Source: an uncultured Collinsella sp. (lineage in GTDB: Bacteria > Actinomycetota > Coriobacteriia > Coriobacteriales > Coriobacteriaceae). From it: a stretch of 29,052 bases of DNA. Below are positions 1 to 8,775 of the stretch, piece by piece (the stretch's first letter is position 1; each line of letters starts with the position of its first letter). The stretch covers positions 1 through 29,052 of the forward strand of contig CAUCLI010000018.1 of the NCBI GenBank assembly GCA_958443615.1, in the 5' to 3' direction. The notes beneath the pieces are model-generated. The model ran no database searches. It was not told where the DNA came from and saw only the letters and a list, made by a program, of their open reading frames with translations. The translations under genes were made by a program, and so were the position numbers.

Positions 1-567
1 GGTGATGACGGGCTTGATGGAGAGCATCTCGCCCAGGGTGCCCGCGGCGGCGGAGATGCGGCCGCCGCGCTTCAGGTACTCGAGCGTGTCGAGCAGGGCG
101 ACCACGCAGACGCGGTCGACGGCGGCCTCGACCGCGTCTGCGACCTCGGCTGCGGAGCGGCCCTCGTCGACCAGGCGCAGGGCGTAATCGATGAGGATGT
201 GCTCGCCGACCGTCACGCTCTTGGTGTCGACCACGTGGACCTCGGTCGCGCCGCTCGCCTCGGCGGCGGCGGTCACGGCGCTCTGATACGTGCCCGAGAG
301 CTTGCCCGAGAGGGCCATGATCACCACGTCGTCGCCCGCCTCCTGGGCGCGGGCGATCGCCTGCGAGAACGCATACGGATTGACCTGGCCGGTCGTCGGG
401 AAATCATCCCCCTCCACGAGCAGCTCGTAGAAGCGCTCGCGCGATAGGTCGACGTCGGCGCTGTATGTCGTCTCACCAAAAGCGATGGACAACGGCAGGA
501 CGTCGAGGTTCGGGTGATCGCCCTGCAGGCAATCGGAACCGGAGTCGGTGATGATGCGGACAGCCAT
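1..567 (-). CDS. DegV family protein (partial, C-terminus outside window)
   Basis: This is a DegV-family protein. The family binds single fatty acids in a two-domain fold and, in Firmicutes, can pass them to fatty acid kinase FakA; whether this copy does so is unknown. The ATG at 567 follows an AAAGGGGAG ribosome binding site at good spacing, and 189 codons lie in the window before the left edge cuts the C-terminal third. The N-terminus reads MAVRIITDSGSD, followed by a TTGQ segment near residue 60, an LSGTYQSA segment near residue 88 and LEYLKRGGRISAA near residue 165, all DegV hallmarks. It lies 96 bp downstream of a second DegV gene in the same orientation; the two match closely through the LEYLKRGG region even at DNA level. 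It is probably part of the same transcription unit. Confidence 0.93.
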   Translation of the reverse strand, partial: MAVRIITDSGSDCLQGDHPNLDVLPLSIAFGETTYSADVDLSRERFYELLVEGDDFPTTGQVNPYAFSQAIARAQEAGDDVVIMALSGKLSGTYQSAVTAAAEASGATEVHVVDTKSVTVGEHILIDYALRLVDEGRSAAEVADAVEAAVDRVCVVALLDTLEYLKRGGRISAAAGTLGEMLSIKPVIT

Positions 568-663
568 AATCTCCCCTTTCAGGGAACTTAATGAACAGAT
601 TCCGCGAAAGTGTACCGCTAACTTGCGGCATCACCAGACATTCATATTGCGAGGTGCAGCGAC

Positions 664-1527
664 CTACGCGCGCGAGTAGAACGCGACGGCGATGCCGTTG
701 GGCCCGACATGCGTTCCGATGGCGGCTCCGACCTGCGAGATCGGGAGGTCGTCCTCCGCGATGTCGCCCTCCCAGGCATCGCGATTGTCATCGAGGTACT
801 TGCGCAGCAGCTTGTCCGAGAGGCCCGAGTAGCCCAGGGCGCCCGGCATGTCGAAATCGATGCCGCCGACCTTGGCGATCTCGCGGTGCAGCAGGTTGCG
901 ACCGTTCTTGGAGCCGCGCGCCTTCCCGAGCACGACCACCTCGCCGTCGACCACGGTGATGACGGGCTTGATGGAGAGCATCTCGCCCACGGCCCCTGCC
1001 GCGGCGGAGATGCGGCCGCCGCGCTTCAGGTACTCGAGCGTGTCGACCAGCCCCAGGATGTGCACGCGGCCGACCGACGCCTCGAGGGCATCTGCGATCT
1101 CATCGGCACCGAGGCCCTCATCGACCATCCTCAACGCGTACTCGACCACGATGTGCTCGCCGAGCGTCATGTTCAGGCTGTCGACCACGCGGACCGTCTC
1201 GAGGCCCGCCTCGCGCGCGGCCTGCGCGGCGATGCACGCGCTCTGATACGTCCCGGAAAGGCGGCTTGACATGGTGATGACCACCGCGTCGTCGCCCGCC
1301 TCGCGAGCACGGTCGAGCGCCTGTTCGAACAGGTACGGCGTCGCCTGTCCGCTGGTGGGAAACTCCTCGCGCTCCACGAGCATCTCGTAGAAGCGATCAT
1401 AGGTGATGTCCACGCCCTCGCGGTACACGTCGTCACCGAAGGCGACCGTCAGGGGCAGGACATCGAGGGAGGGATGATCGGTCGTCCTGTATTCCGATCC
1501 GGAATCGGTGATGATGCGAACGGACAT
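664..1527 (-). CDS. DegV family protein
   Basis: Complete DegV-family fatty-acid-binding protein of 287 residues, the usual length for the family. I chose the ATG at 1527 because GGAG lies 8 nt upstream; the in-frame GTG at 1536 overlaps that site. Visible landmarks are IITDSGSE at the N-terminus, TSGQATPYLFEQA near residue 58, SSRLSGTYQSA near residue 85, VVDSLNMTLGEH near residue 112, LEYLKRGGRISAA near residue 162 and KPVITVVDGEV near residue 185. The bound lipid and the partner are not visible from sequence. It is followed by its paralogue at 1-567. The best-conserved stretch shared by the pair is an ungapped alignment at a fixed offset of 954 bp, which suggests tandem duplication. No fatty acid kinase gene is in the window. 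Confidence 0.95.
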   Translation of the reverse strand: MSVRIITDSGSEYRTTDHPSLDVLPLTVAFGDDVYREGVDITYDRFYEMLVEREEFPTSGQATPYLFEQALDRAREAGDDAVVITMSSRLSGTYQSACIAAQAAREAGLETVRVVDSLNMTLGEHIVVEYALRMVDEGLGADEIADALEASVGRVHILGLVDTLEYLKRGGRISAAAGAVGEMLSIKPVITVVDGEVVVLGKARGSKNGRNLLHREIAKVGGIDFDMPGALGYSGLSDKLLRKYLDDNRDAWEGDIAEDDLPISQVGAAIGTHVGPNGIAVAFYSRA

Positions 1528-1641
1528 GTGGCTCACTCCAAACGAGCAGGTGGCGCAGATAATCCGCAGAACCGTACCATTCGACGAACATCCTCACACA
1601 CACCCCATGAAAACCGCTCGAGCGTTTCACATATCACTTAT

Positions 1642-2325
1642 TCAACCAGCTCGTTCCATGGATGTCACGGAGAGCGTGGGCGCATAGCGCCCGTCGAGCC
1701 CGAGAACATCGCGCGTGAGGCGCAGGAAGATCCCCGCATCGCGCATCTCCCCCGCCCTCGGGTCATCCTGGTGAACCTCGCCCGGCCCGTCCACGAGCGT
1801 CGCCTCGGGAGTCGCCCGATCGTACAGACGCACCTGACCGACCGCATGCCATTCGCCGTCGATGCGGGCGATGCGCTCGGCGATCGTCCCGCCCCTCCAG
1901 CGCGGATTCGCGCAAAGCACCTCATCGAAGACCTCGTATCGGCGATCGGTGCGCACGTCGCGCAACAAGGCCCTCCCGAGCTCCGCATCCTTGTCGAGGA
2001 TCGCGAAACGCGAGAAGAACTGCGTTTCGGCGATCTGGCCCAATCTTCCCAGCATCGGGCCGGTCGTCCCAAGCGGGGCGGCCTCGATATAGAGCCCCAA
2101 AGGCGTCTCGCCTCCCCGCAGCGGCCTCTCGAAGAGCACCCATTCGGTGAAGCACATGTTGACCAACTGTATCTGCCTGAAATCCGGGTCGGGCTCGCGC
2201 AGGCAGGCCGGCATGACGATCCGCTCGAACTCGTCGGCGGCATCGTCTCTCCAGTCCTCCCTCCGCTCACCCCAATAATCCGCCATCTGCGCCACCTCGC
2301 GCGCGATCTCGCTCGGGTCGACCAT
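1642..2325 (-). CDS. hypothetical protein, 227 aa
   Basis: I do not recognise this family. The ATG at 2325 is preferred because AGGAG sits 5 nt upstream; in-frame starts at 2355 and 2358 lack a comparable site. The product is soluble: no signal peptide or membrane segment is visible. It is acidic, with many Arg-Asp/Glu pairs. The N-terminal third is likely helical (DPSEIAREVAQMADYW, then ADEFERIVMPACLREPDPDF), followed by an aromatic stretch QLVNMCFTEWVLFERPL. Codon use matches the neighbours, so it is a real gene. It is transcribed toward the DegV pair, 114 bp away, and may be read with it. A perfect 9-bp dyad at 2459-2480, upstream of the start, is a possible operator. Confidence 0.75.
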   Translation of the reverse strand: MVDPSEIAREVAQMADYWGERREDWRDDAADEFERIVMPACLREPDPDFRQIQLVNMCFTEWVLFERPLRGGETPLGLYIEAAPLGTTGPMLGRLGQIAETQFFSRFAILDKDAELGRALLRDVRTDRRYEVFDEVLCANPRWRGGTIAERIARIDGEWHAVGQVRLYDRATPEATLVDGPGEVHQDDPRAGEMRDAGIFLRLTRDVLGLDGRYAPTLSVTSMERAG

Positions 2326-2458
2326 AGGGGCTCCTCTCGCCTCGTCCGTTCGCATCACCTTCAGGCTAAGGGCCGGAGAGGGAGCTAGGCGCGCGGCGAG
2401 ACGAAAATCGGTCGGTCAACCGAGTCCCTTCCGAGACAATCCGAACGCCATCCCACTT

Positions 2459-2480
2459 GGAATCAGAAATATCTGATTCC
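2459..2480. promoter_or_regulatory. perfect 9-bp inverted repeat (operator candidate)
   Basis: Arms GGAATCAGA and TCTGATTCC are separated by 4 nt and lie in an AT-richer intergenic patch. The dyad is 134 bp upstream of the hypothetical gene ending at 1642 and downstream of the helicase gene. Its size fits a dimeric regulator site; a small RNA hairpin is the alternative. No regulator gene is adjacent. Confidence 0.4.
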
Positions 2481-2515
2481 AGCAGGTAGAAAGGCCGGCA
2501 CGAAGCCCGGGACGC

Positions 2516-2572
2516 ATGAGAATCACCCCTCTCGCCACGGAAGACCCACCGGGCGAGAGGGGCGATTCTCAT
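2516..2572. terminator. long hairpin after the helicase gene (probable terminator)
   Basis: Two 21-nt arms (2516-2536 and 2552-2572) pair with one mismatch around a 15-nt loop; the core is CCCCTCTCGCC against GGCGAGAGGGG. It starts 19 nt beyond the helicase stop codon, on the side expected for a terminator. No clear U-run follows on either strand, so termination is less certain than hairpin formation; an mRNA 3'-end stabiliser is the alternative. Confidence 0.5.
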
Positions 2573-2590
2573 ATATGGCTCCTAAAGCCG

Positions 2591-4357
<1,767 letters not shown>

Positions 4358-4533
4358 AATGGTCCGTTTCCGCGCGGCAGGCGGCAACAGCGGCACCCGA
4401 CGTGGGTGCGCTCGCCAAACCGTCCGCGCTGTGGGGTCGATATGCACAAGTGGTGCGCGGGCCGGTCCGCGCGGTGGAGCGCGTTCGCCAACGGCATTGA
4501 CGCGAACACGTGGAGCAGATTCCACCGCAGGCA

Positions 4534-4539
4534 AGTATA
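4534..4539 (-). promoter_or_regulatory. -10 element TATACT of the helicase gene
   Basis: Reading the minus strand, TATACT matches the -10 consensus in 5 of 6 positions. No good -35 box lies 16-18 nt upstream. If used, transcription would start near 4527 and leave a leader of about 170 nt before the TTG start at 4357. It overlaps the most upstream in-frame start codon, which argues against that start. Confidence 0.35.
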
Positions 4540-4549
4540 CGGGTTAAAG

Positions 4550-4582
4550 ATGTGTAATTGGGGACGGGTGCAAATTACACAT
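4550..4582. repeat. REP-like palindrome, copy A
   Basis: Perfect 10-bp arms ATGTGTAATT / AATTACACAT enclose a 13-nt core GGGGACGGGTGCA. The core reappears exactly, reverse-complemented, in copy B at 5046-5078, and a close variant (GGGGACAGGCACC) is the core of copies C and D near 7.5 kb. This layout, a variable palindrome around a conserved GGGGAC core, resembles REP sequences mobilised by REP-associated tyrosine transposases (inference). No such transposase is in the window. Confidence 0.75.
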
Positions 4583-4673
4583 CTGCCCGACAGACCGGCA
4601 TCCAGCGCCGCCATTCCGCCGACGATTCAGGAACTCCTCGCAACATATCGAATCGAAGAAGCGCCGAATCGCG

Positions 4674-4928
4674 CTAGAACTTCTCCACCAAGCCGCTCTC
4701 CGCGAACCAGTCGACGTGTCCGCATCTCGAGCAAATCAGAACGGTGGCCCCTTTGCATGCCCAATCAACATTCAAAAGAGACGCCCCTCGCGAGTCGAGC
4801 AGCGCTGATTTTGAAAAGAAATGGGTTCCACCGCAATGAGGACATGTCACAGGGTCACCCGCCACCAGGAATCGATCGCCCGCCTCGTCCCCGTTGTAGG
4901 CCTTTGAAAACTCCGAAAAGAAGCCCAT
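4674..4928 (-). CDS. small zinc-ribbon protein (DUF2082-like)
   Basis: 84-residue protein starting at the ATG at 4928, with GGAG 7 nt upstream. The frame is open further upstream but runs through REP copy B, so a longer start is unlikely. Two Cys pairs, CPHCGG near residue 29 and CSRCGH near residue 67, form a probable zinc ribbon. The C-terminal CSRCGHVDWFAES resembles the Zn-ribbon nucleic-acid-binding family DUF2082, where a CxxCG-Y-x-E/F motif precedes the end. Function is unknown; binding of nucleic acid or a protein partner is inferred from the fold only. The gene stands alone between the helicase and the copper operon and is bracketed by two inverted REP-like palindromes, so it could have moved as a cassette. 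Confidence 0.8.
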   Translation of the reverse strand: MGFFSEFSKAYNGDEAGDRFLVAGDPVTCPHCGGTHFFSKSALLDSRGASLLNVDWACKGATVLICSRCGHVDWFAESGLVEKF

Positions 4929-5045
4929 GTTCACGCTCCATTCTCTCGTCTGCCCATGCATTATACCCCACTCCGCCATTCCGCCGACGCAAAATGACCC
5001 GGCGAAATGGCCGCTGCCCATTCGCCACGTGCGTGATTTGGCCGC

Positions 5046-5078
5046 ATGTGCAATTTGCACCCGTCCCCAAATGCACAT
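5046..5078. repeat. REP-like palindrome, copy B (inverted relative to A)
   Basis: Arms ATGTGCAATT and AAATGCACAT pair with one mismatch around the core TGCACCCGTCCCC, the exact reverse complement of the core of copy A. Together A and B enclose the zinc-ribbon gene. Copy B ends 8 bp before the -35 box of copA, so it also marks the upstream edge of the copper promoter. Confidence 0.75.
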
Positions 5079-5085
5079 TCCAGGC

Positions 5086-5113
5086 ATGACACCCCTGGGG
5101 GGTGGGGTATACT
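5086..5113 (+). promoter_or_regulatory. copA promoter with CsoR-type operator
   Basis: -35 ATGACA (5086-5091) and -10 TATACT (5108-5113) each match consensus in 5 of 6 positions and are 16 bp apart. The spacer contains the G/C dyad CACCCC-TGG-GGGGTG (5090-5104). CsoR operators are G/C-tract pseudo-palindromes of this kind lying over the promoter. A csoR gene is third in the operon, so copper-relieved autorepression is the natural reading (inference). Confidence 0.8.
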
Positions 5114-5145
5114 GGACCTCGAAAATACTACGAAAGGAGCTGCGC

Positions 5146-7500
5146 ATGGCTCAGGAGAAATTCAATGTCGGCGGCATGACCTGCGCGGCGTGTCAGGCAC
5201 ATGTCGAAAAAGCCGTTTGCAAGCTGGACGGAGTAACCAACGTCGCCGTCAACCTGCTCTCGGGCAGCATGCAGGTGACTTATGACGAATCCTCGCTCAC
5301 GGACGAGGAGATCTGCAGCGCCGTCGACCGCGCGGGATACTCAGCGTCCCCCGCTTCGGATTCGACGGTCGCCGCATCGGCGAGCACTCACAGCGCGCCG
5401 CGCCTGGAATCCCCCACCAAAAAACTCGAGGCCCAGGCACGCGCCATGCGCGGACGCCTCACCGTATCCATCGCCTTCCTCGTCCCGCTGTTCTACCTCG
5501 GCATGGGTCACATGCTCGGCTGGCCGCTTCCCGTGTTTTTCGGCGCGCCGGAGAACATCATGAACGTGGCGCTCACCGAGCTGCTCCTGCTCGCACCGAT
5601 CCTCTACGTCAACGACTCGTACTTCATCAACGGGTTCAAATCGCTCATCCACGGAGCGCCCACCATGGACGCCCTCATCGCCATCGGCTCGGCGGCCAGC
5701 ATCGGCTGGTCGATCGTCGGCATCTACCGCATCGCGGCGGCCCTCACCACGGGCGATGCCCATGCCGCGCACCTGGTCGGCATGGACAACCTCTACCTCG
5801 AGAGCGCGGGCACCATCCTGGCGCTGGTCACCGTGGGCAAGTACATGGAGACGCGCAGCAAGTCCAAGACGGGTGGCGCCATCGAGCGGCTCATCGACCT
5901 CGCGCCCAAAACCGCGACGGTCGTGGGCGAGGACGGCGCGCAGACCACCGTCAACGCCGATGACATCCAACTCGGCCAGACCATCCTGGTGCGCCCCGGC
6001 GAGGCGATCCCCGTCGACGGCGTGGTGCTGGAGGGCTCCTCGGCCGTGGACGAGAGCGCGCTGACCGGTGAGTCCATGCCGGTGGAGAAGCGCATCGGCG
6101 ACACCGTGAGCGCCGCCACCGTCAACCGCACCGGCTCCTTCACCTTCCGTGCCACGCGCGTGGGCGCCGACACCGACCTCGCGCGCATCATCCGCCTGGT
6201 CGAGGACGCCAACGCCACCAAGGCCCCCATCGCCCGCATGGCCGACAAGGTCGCCGGCGTATTCGTGCCCGCCGTGCTCGCCATCGCCGCCGTCACCTTC
6301 GTCGCATGGCTCATCGCCACGGGCGGCAACGTCAACGAGGCCCTCACCTCGGCGGTCGCCGTGGTGGTCATCAGCTGCCCGTGCGCGCTGGGCCTCGCCA
6401 CGCCCGTCGCGATCATGGTGGGAACCGGGCGCGGTGCCGAGATGGGCATCTTGTTCAAGAGCGCCGAGGCGCTCGAGACCCTGCACGGCGTGCGCGCCGT
6501 GGTCCTCGACAAGACGGGAACCATCACCGCGGGCAAACCGACCGTGACGGACGTCATGCCCGCCCGCCGCGCAGACGGCTCGCCCGTCATGAGCGAAAAG
6601 ACGCTCATGAAGCTCGCCGCCGCCCTCGAGCGCGGTAGCGAGCACCCGCTCGCGGAGGCCATTATGGCACGAGCCGAGGAGCTGGGGATCGTGGCCCGCA
6701 CCGTCCAGGATTTCGAGGCCATCCCGGGTCGAGGCGTGACGGCGCGCGAGGGCGCCAACCGCGTGGCGGCCGGCAACGCCGAGCTCATGGACGAGCTGGG
6801 TGTGGCCGTCGATCGCGCCGCCCTGGACGGGCTCGCCCGCGCGGGCAAAACGCCGCTTCTCTTCGCCAAGAACGGCGAGCTCGTGGGCATCATCGCAGTC
6901 GCCGACGACGTCAAGGCGACGAGCGCCGCGGCCATCACCGCCCTCGACGAACTCGGCATCCGCACCGTCATGCTCACGGGCGACAACGAGACCACCGCGC
7001 GAGCCATCGCCGCGAAAGTCGGCGTGAGCGAGGTCATCGCCGGCGTCATGCCCGCCGACAAGGAGCGCGTGGTGCGCGAGCTGCAGGAGGGCGGCCAAAC
7101 GGTCGCCATGGTGGGAGACGGCATCAACGACTCCCCCGCCCTGGCACGCGCGGACGTGGGACTGGCCATCGGCGCGGGCGCCGACGTGGCCAAGGAGGGC
7201 GCCGACGTGATCCTCATGAAGAGCGACCTCCTGGACGTCCCGCGCGCCATCGAGCTCTCCCGCGCCGTCATCCGCAACATCAAGCAGGACCTGTTCTGGG
7301 CGCTGTTCTACAACGCGCTGGGCATCCCGCTCGCCGCCGGCGTGTTCTACCCGCTGCTCGGCTGGCAGCTCTCGCCTGCGTTCGGCGCCGCGGCCATGAG
7401 CCTGTCGAGCCTGTGCGTGGTGGGCAACGCCCTGCGCCTGAGGACCTTCCGGCCCAGGCACATCGACCAATCGTCTCAATTGGGGACAGGCACCGATTGA
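5146..7500 (+). CDS. copA: copper-exporting P1B-type ATPase CopA
   Basis: Cu(I)-exporting P-type ATPase in the cytoplasmic membrane, 784 aa, started at the ATG 6 nt after AAGGAG. In order: one N-terminal heavy-metal domain with GMTCAAC (residues 10-16), membrane helices from about 105 to 235, actuator motif TGES (307-310), the intramembrane CPC (411-413), phosphorylation motif DKTGT (455-459), the HP of the nucleotide domain (500-501), GDGIND (657-662), then YN (722-723) and MSLSS (751-755), the P1B-1 signature for Cu(I). Many homologues have two metal domains; this has one. The last nine residues and the stop codon lie in a REP-like palindrome (7472-7504), so the tail appears to have been replaced by a repeat insertion. 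First gene of copA-copZ-csoR; probably repressed by CsoR. Confidence 0.97.
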   Translation: MAQEKFNVGGMTCAACQAHVEKAVCKLDGVTNVAVNLLSGSMQVTYDESSLTDEEICSAVDRAGYSASPASDSTVAASASTHSAPRLESPTKKLEAQARAMRGRLTVSIAFLVPLFYLGMGHMLGWPLPVFFGAPENIMNVALTELLLLAPILYVNDSYFINGFKSLIHGAPTMDALIAIGSAASIGWSIVGIYRIAAALTTGDAHAAHLVGMDNLYLESAGTILALVTVGKYMETRSKSKTGGAIERLIDLAPKTATVVGEDGAQTTVNADDIQLGQTILVRPGEAIPVDGVVLEGSSAVDESALTGESMPVEKRIGDTVSAATVNRTGSFTFRATRVGADTDLARIIRLVEDANATKAPIARMADKVAGVFVPAVLAIAAVTFVAWLIATGGNVNEALTSAVAVVVISCPCALGLATPVAIMVGTGRGAEMGILFKSAEALETLHGVRAVVLDKTGTITAGKPTVTDVMPARRADGSPVMSEKTLMKLAAALERGSEHPLAEAIMARAEELGIVARTVQDFEAIPGRGVTAREGANRVAAGNAELMDELGVAVDRAALDGLARAGKTPLLFAKNGELVGIIAVADDVKATSAAAITALDELGIRTVMLTGDNETTARAIAAKVGVSEVIAGVMPADKERVVRELQEGGQTVAMVGDGINDSPALARADVGLAIGAGADVAKEGADVILMKSDLLDVPRAIELSRAVIRNIKQDLFWALFYNALGIPLAAGVFYPLLGWQLSPAFGAAAMSLSSLCVVGNALRLRTFRPRHIDQSSQLGTGTD

Positions 7501-7504
7501 GACG
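7472..7504. repeat. REP-like palindrome, copy C, overlapping copA 3' end
   Basis: Perfect 9-bp arms CGTCTCAAT / ATTGAGACG enclose a core starting GGGGACAGGCACC. The TGA stop of copA (7498-7500) is inside the right arm. Copy D follows in inverted orientation after 23 nt, so C plus D form a REPIN-like unit of 89 bp. Confidence 0.8.
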
Positions 7505-7527
7505 CCGGAACGCCATCGAAGGAATAA

Positions 7528-7560
7528 TGGCTCAATTGGTGCCTGTCCCCAATTGAGACG
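7528..7560. repeat. REP-like palindrome, copy D (inverted partner of C)
   Basis: Arms CTCAATT / AATTGAG flank the core GGTGCCTGTCCCC, the reverse complement of the core of copy C. Reverse-complemented over 33 nt it matches copy C except for a few positions near the outer edge. In RNA the two copies could pair with each other as one long hairpin between copA and copZ, and could attenuate or stabilise the operon mRNA. Confidence 0.75.
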
Positions 7561-7576
7561 AAGAAAGGAAGCGACC

Positions 7577-7798
7577 GTGAACTACATCATCAAGACCGAG
7601 GGCCTCATGTGCGGCCACTGCGACGCCACCGTCGAGACGGCGCTGCTCAACGTCGCGGGCGTGACCGACGCCGACGCCGACCACGAGACCCAGACCGTCG
7701 CCGTCGAGTGCACGGGCGACGTCACGCCCGAGCAGCTCGCCGCTGCCGTAGACGGCGCGGGCGAGAAATTCCGCGCGCTGTCCGTGCGGGAGGCGTAA
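7577..7798 (+). CDS. copZ: copper chaperone CopZ-like heavy-metal-binding protein
   Basis: 73-residue single-domain metallochaperone likely to carry Cu(I) in the cytosol to CopA or CsoR. The GTG at 7577 is chosen because AAAGGAAG lies just upstream; the longer in-frame start at 7553 falls in REP copy D. The metal site reads GLMCGHC (Cys12, Cys15) where most family members have GMTCxxC, so the residue before the first Cys is Met, not Thr or Ser. The rest fits the ferredoxin-like HMA fold (hydrophobic alternation and a C-terminal FRALSV strand). It lies between copA and csoR in one operon. A mercuric or other soft-metal role is possible but less likely in this context. Confidence 0.88.
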   Translation: MNYIIKTEGLMCGHCDATVETALLNVAGVTDADADHETQTVAVECTGDVTPEQLAAAVDGAGEKFRALSVREA

Positions 7799-7804
7799 GC
7801 GCCC

Positions 7805-8077
7805 ATGATGGCCGATCGCGAAAAGACCCTCCGCCTGCTCAAGACCGCCCGCGGGCAGATCGAGGGCATCATGAAGATGGTCGAGGAGGACCGCTACTGC
7901 ATCGACATCTCGACGCAGCTCATGGCGACGCAGTCCCTCATCGGGCGCATCAACGCCGACGTCCTCAAGGCCCACATCGGCGGCTGCGTGCAGCAGGCAC
8001 TCGCCCAGGGCACGCAGGCCGAACGCGATGCCAAGCTCGCCGAAATCGAAGCCATCGTGGAGAAGCTCGCGAAATAG
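7805..8077 (+). CDS. csoR: copper-sensing transcriptional repressor CsoR
   Basis: 90-residue all-helical repressor of the CsoR/RcnR (DUF156) family, which binds G/C-tract operators and leaves DNA on binding Cu(I). The Cys-His-Cys sensor triad is present as Cys32, His57 and Cys61; the 25- and 4-residue spacings equal those of the mycobacterial Cys36-His61-Cys65. This supports copper over nickel/cobalt (RcnR) or formaldehyde (FrmR) sensing. The N-terminal DREKTLRLLKTARGQIEGIMKMVEEDR helix is typical. Its ATG follows GGGAGG at the end of copZ, 6 bp after the copZ stop. It probably controls its own operon through the dyad at 5090-5104. Two ATGs are in tandem (7805, 7808); either could start. Confidence 0.94.
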   Translation: MMADREKTLRLLKTARGQIEGIMKMVEEDRYCIDISTQLMATQSLIGRINADVLKAHIGGCVQQALAQGTQAERDAKLAEIEAIVEKLAK

Positions 8078-8172
8078 GCGTATCGTGGATGTGCGGCGCC
8101 CGGATGCGGGTACCGTTATGGACATCAGGCACATGGGCCCGCCCGGTCGGGCCGCGCAACGGAAAGGCACCC

Positions 8173-8658
8173 ATGAACGACTTCATGAAAGACCGCTACG
8201 GAGTCGACGAGCTCACCTGCGTGCTCGGCGGCACCGGCATGATTCTCGCCCTCGTCGGCACCATCGCAAACCTCGACCCGCTCACCTGGATCGCGCTCGC
8301 CGTCGTCGTGATCGCGCTCGTGCGCGCGTTCTCCAAGAACATCACCGCGCGCTGCAACGAGAACAACGCGTTCCGCTCCTTCTCCGAGCGCGTCCCCGTG
8401 CTGGGCGACCTCGTGGCGCGCCTGGGATCCATCACCCCCGCCGGTCGCAACGCCTCCGGCGGCTCCACTGCCTCCGCCGCTCCCAACATCGAGTACGAGC
8501 GCGCCAAGCGCACCGCCCAGAAGATGTGGAAGGAGCGCAAGACCTCGCGCTTCCTCAAGTGCCCCAACTGCGGGCAGATCCTGTCCGTGCCCAAGGGCAA
8601 GGGCAAGATCCGCGTGACCTGCCCGCGCTGCCGCACCAAGATGGAGACGAAGTCCTAG
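8173..8658 (+). CDS. membrane-anchored zinc-ribbon protein, 161 aa
   Basis: Hypothetical protein started at the ATG at 8173, 5 nt after GGAAAGG. Two hydrophobic segments lie at about residues 16-34 (LGGTGMILALVGTIANL) and 38-53 (LTWIALAVVVIALVRAF), probably a hairpin placing both ends in the cytoplasm. A Ser/Ala/Gly linker follows, then a basic segment and a C-terminal zinc ribbon with CPNCG and CPRC. The architecture resembles small membrane proteins of Gram-positive bacteria whose function is unassigned. It starts 95 bp after csoR. A 6-bp GC hairpin (8136-8153) lies between, so it may have its own expression and need not belong to the copper response. A strong terminator follows at 8716. 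Confidence 0.82.
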   Translation: MNDFMKDRYGVDELTCVLGGTGMILALVGTIANLDPLTWIALAVVVIALVRAFSKNITARCNENNAFRSFSERVPVLGDLVARLGSITPAGRNASGGSTASAAPNIEYERAKRTAQKMWKERKTSRFLKCPNCGQILSVPKGKGKIRVTCPRCRTKMETKS

Positions 8659-8715
8659 GCGACGGCCGGCGCCGACGCAACGGCGCCTCGCCGCCTCCAT
8701 CCCCATGGACGCGCA

Positions 8716-8757
8716 ACGGCCCGCGACCCCACCAAAAGGGTCGCGGGCCGTCTTTCG
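8716..8757 (+). terminator. rho-independent terminator
   Basis: Perfect 14-bp stem ACGGCCCGCGACCC / GGGTCGCGGGCCGT with an 8-nt A-rich loop, followed by CTTTCG. It lies 57 bp after the zinc-ribbon gene and just before the end of the convergent amidohydrolase gene, and separates the two. Confidence 0.85.
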
Positions 8758-8775
8758 TCCCATCGGCAGAGGGCT

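Noticed and set aside
2366..2572. A 68-codon open frame on the minus strand
   Set aside because: It runs through the long hairpin and the 9-bp dyad and has no ribosome binding site.
5341..7479. A 712-codon open frame antisense to copA
   Set aside because: It is a shadow of copA produced by strong third-position GC bias.
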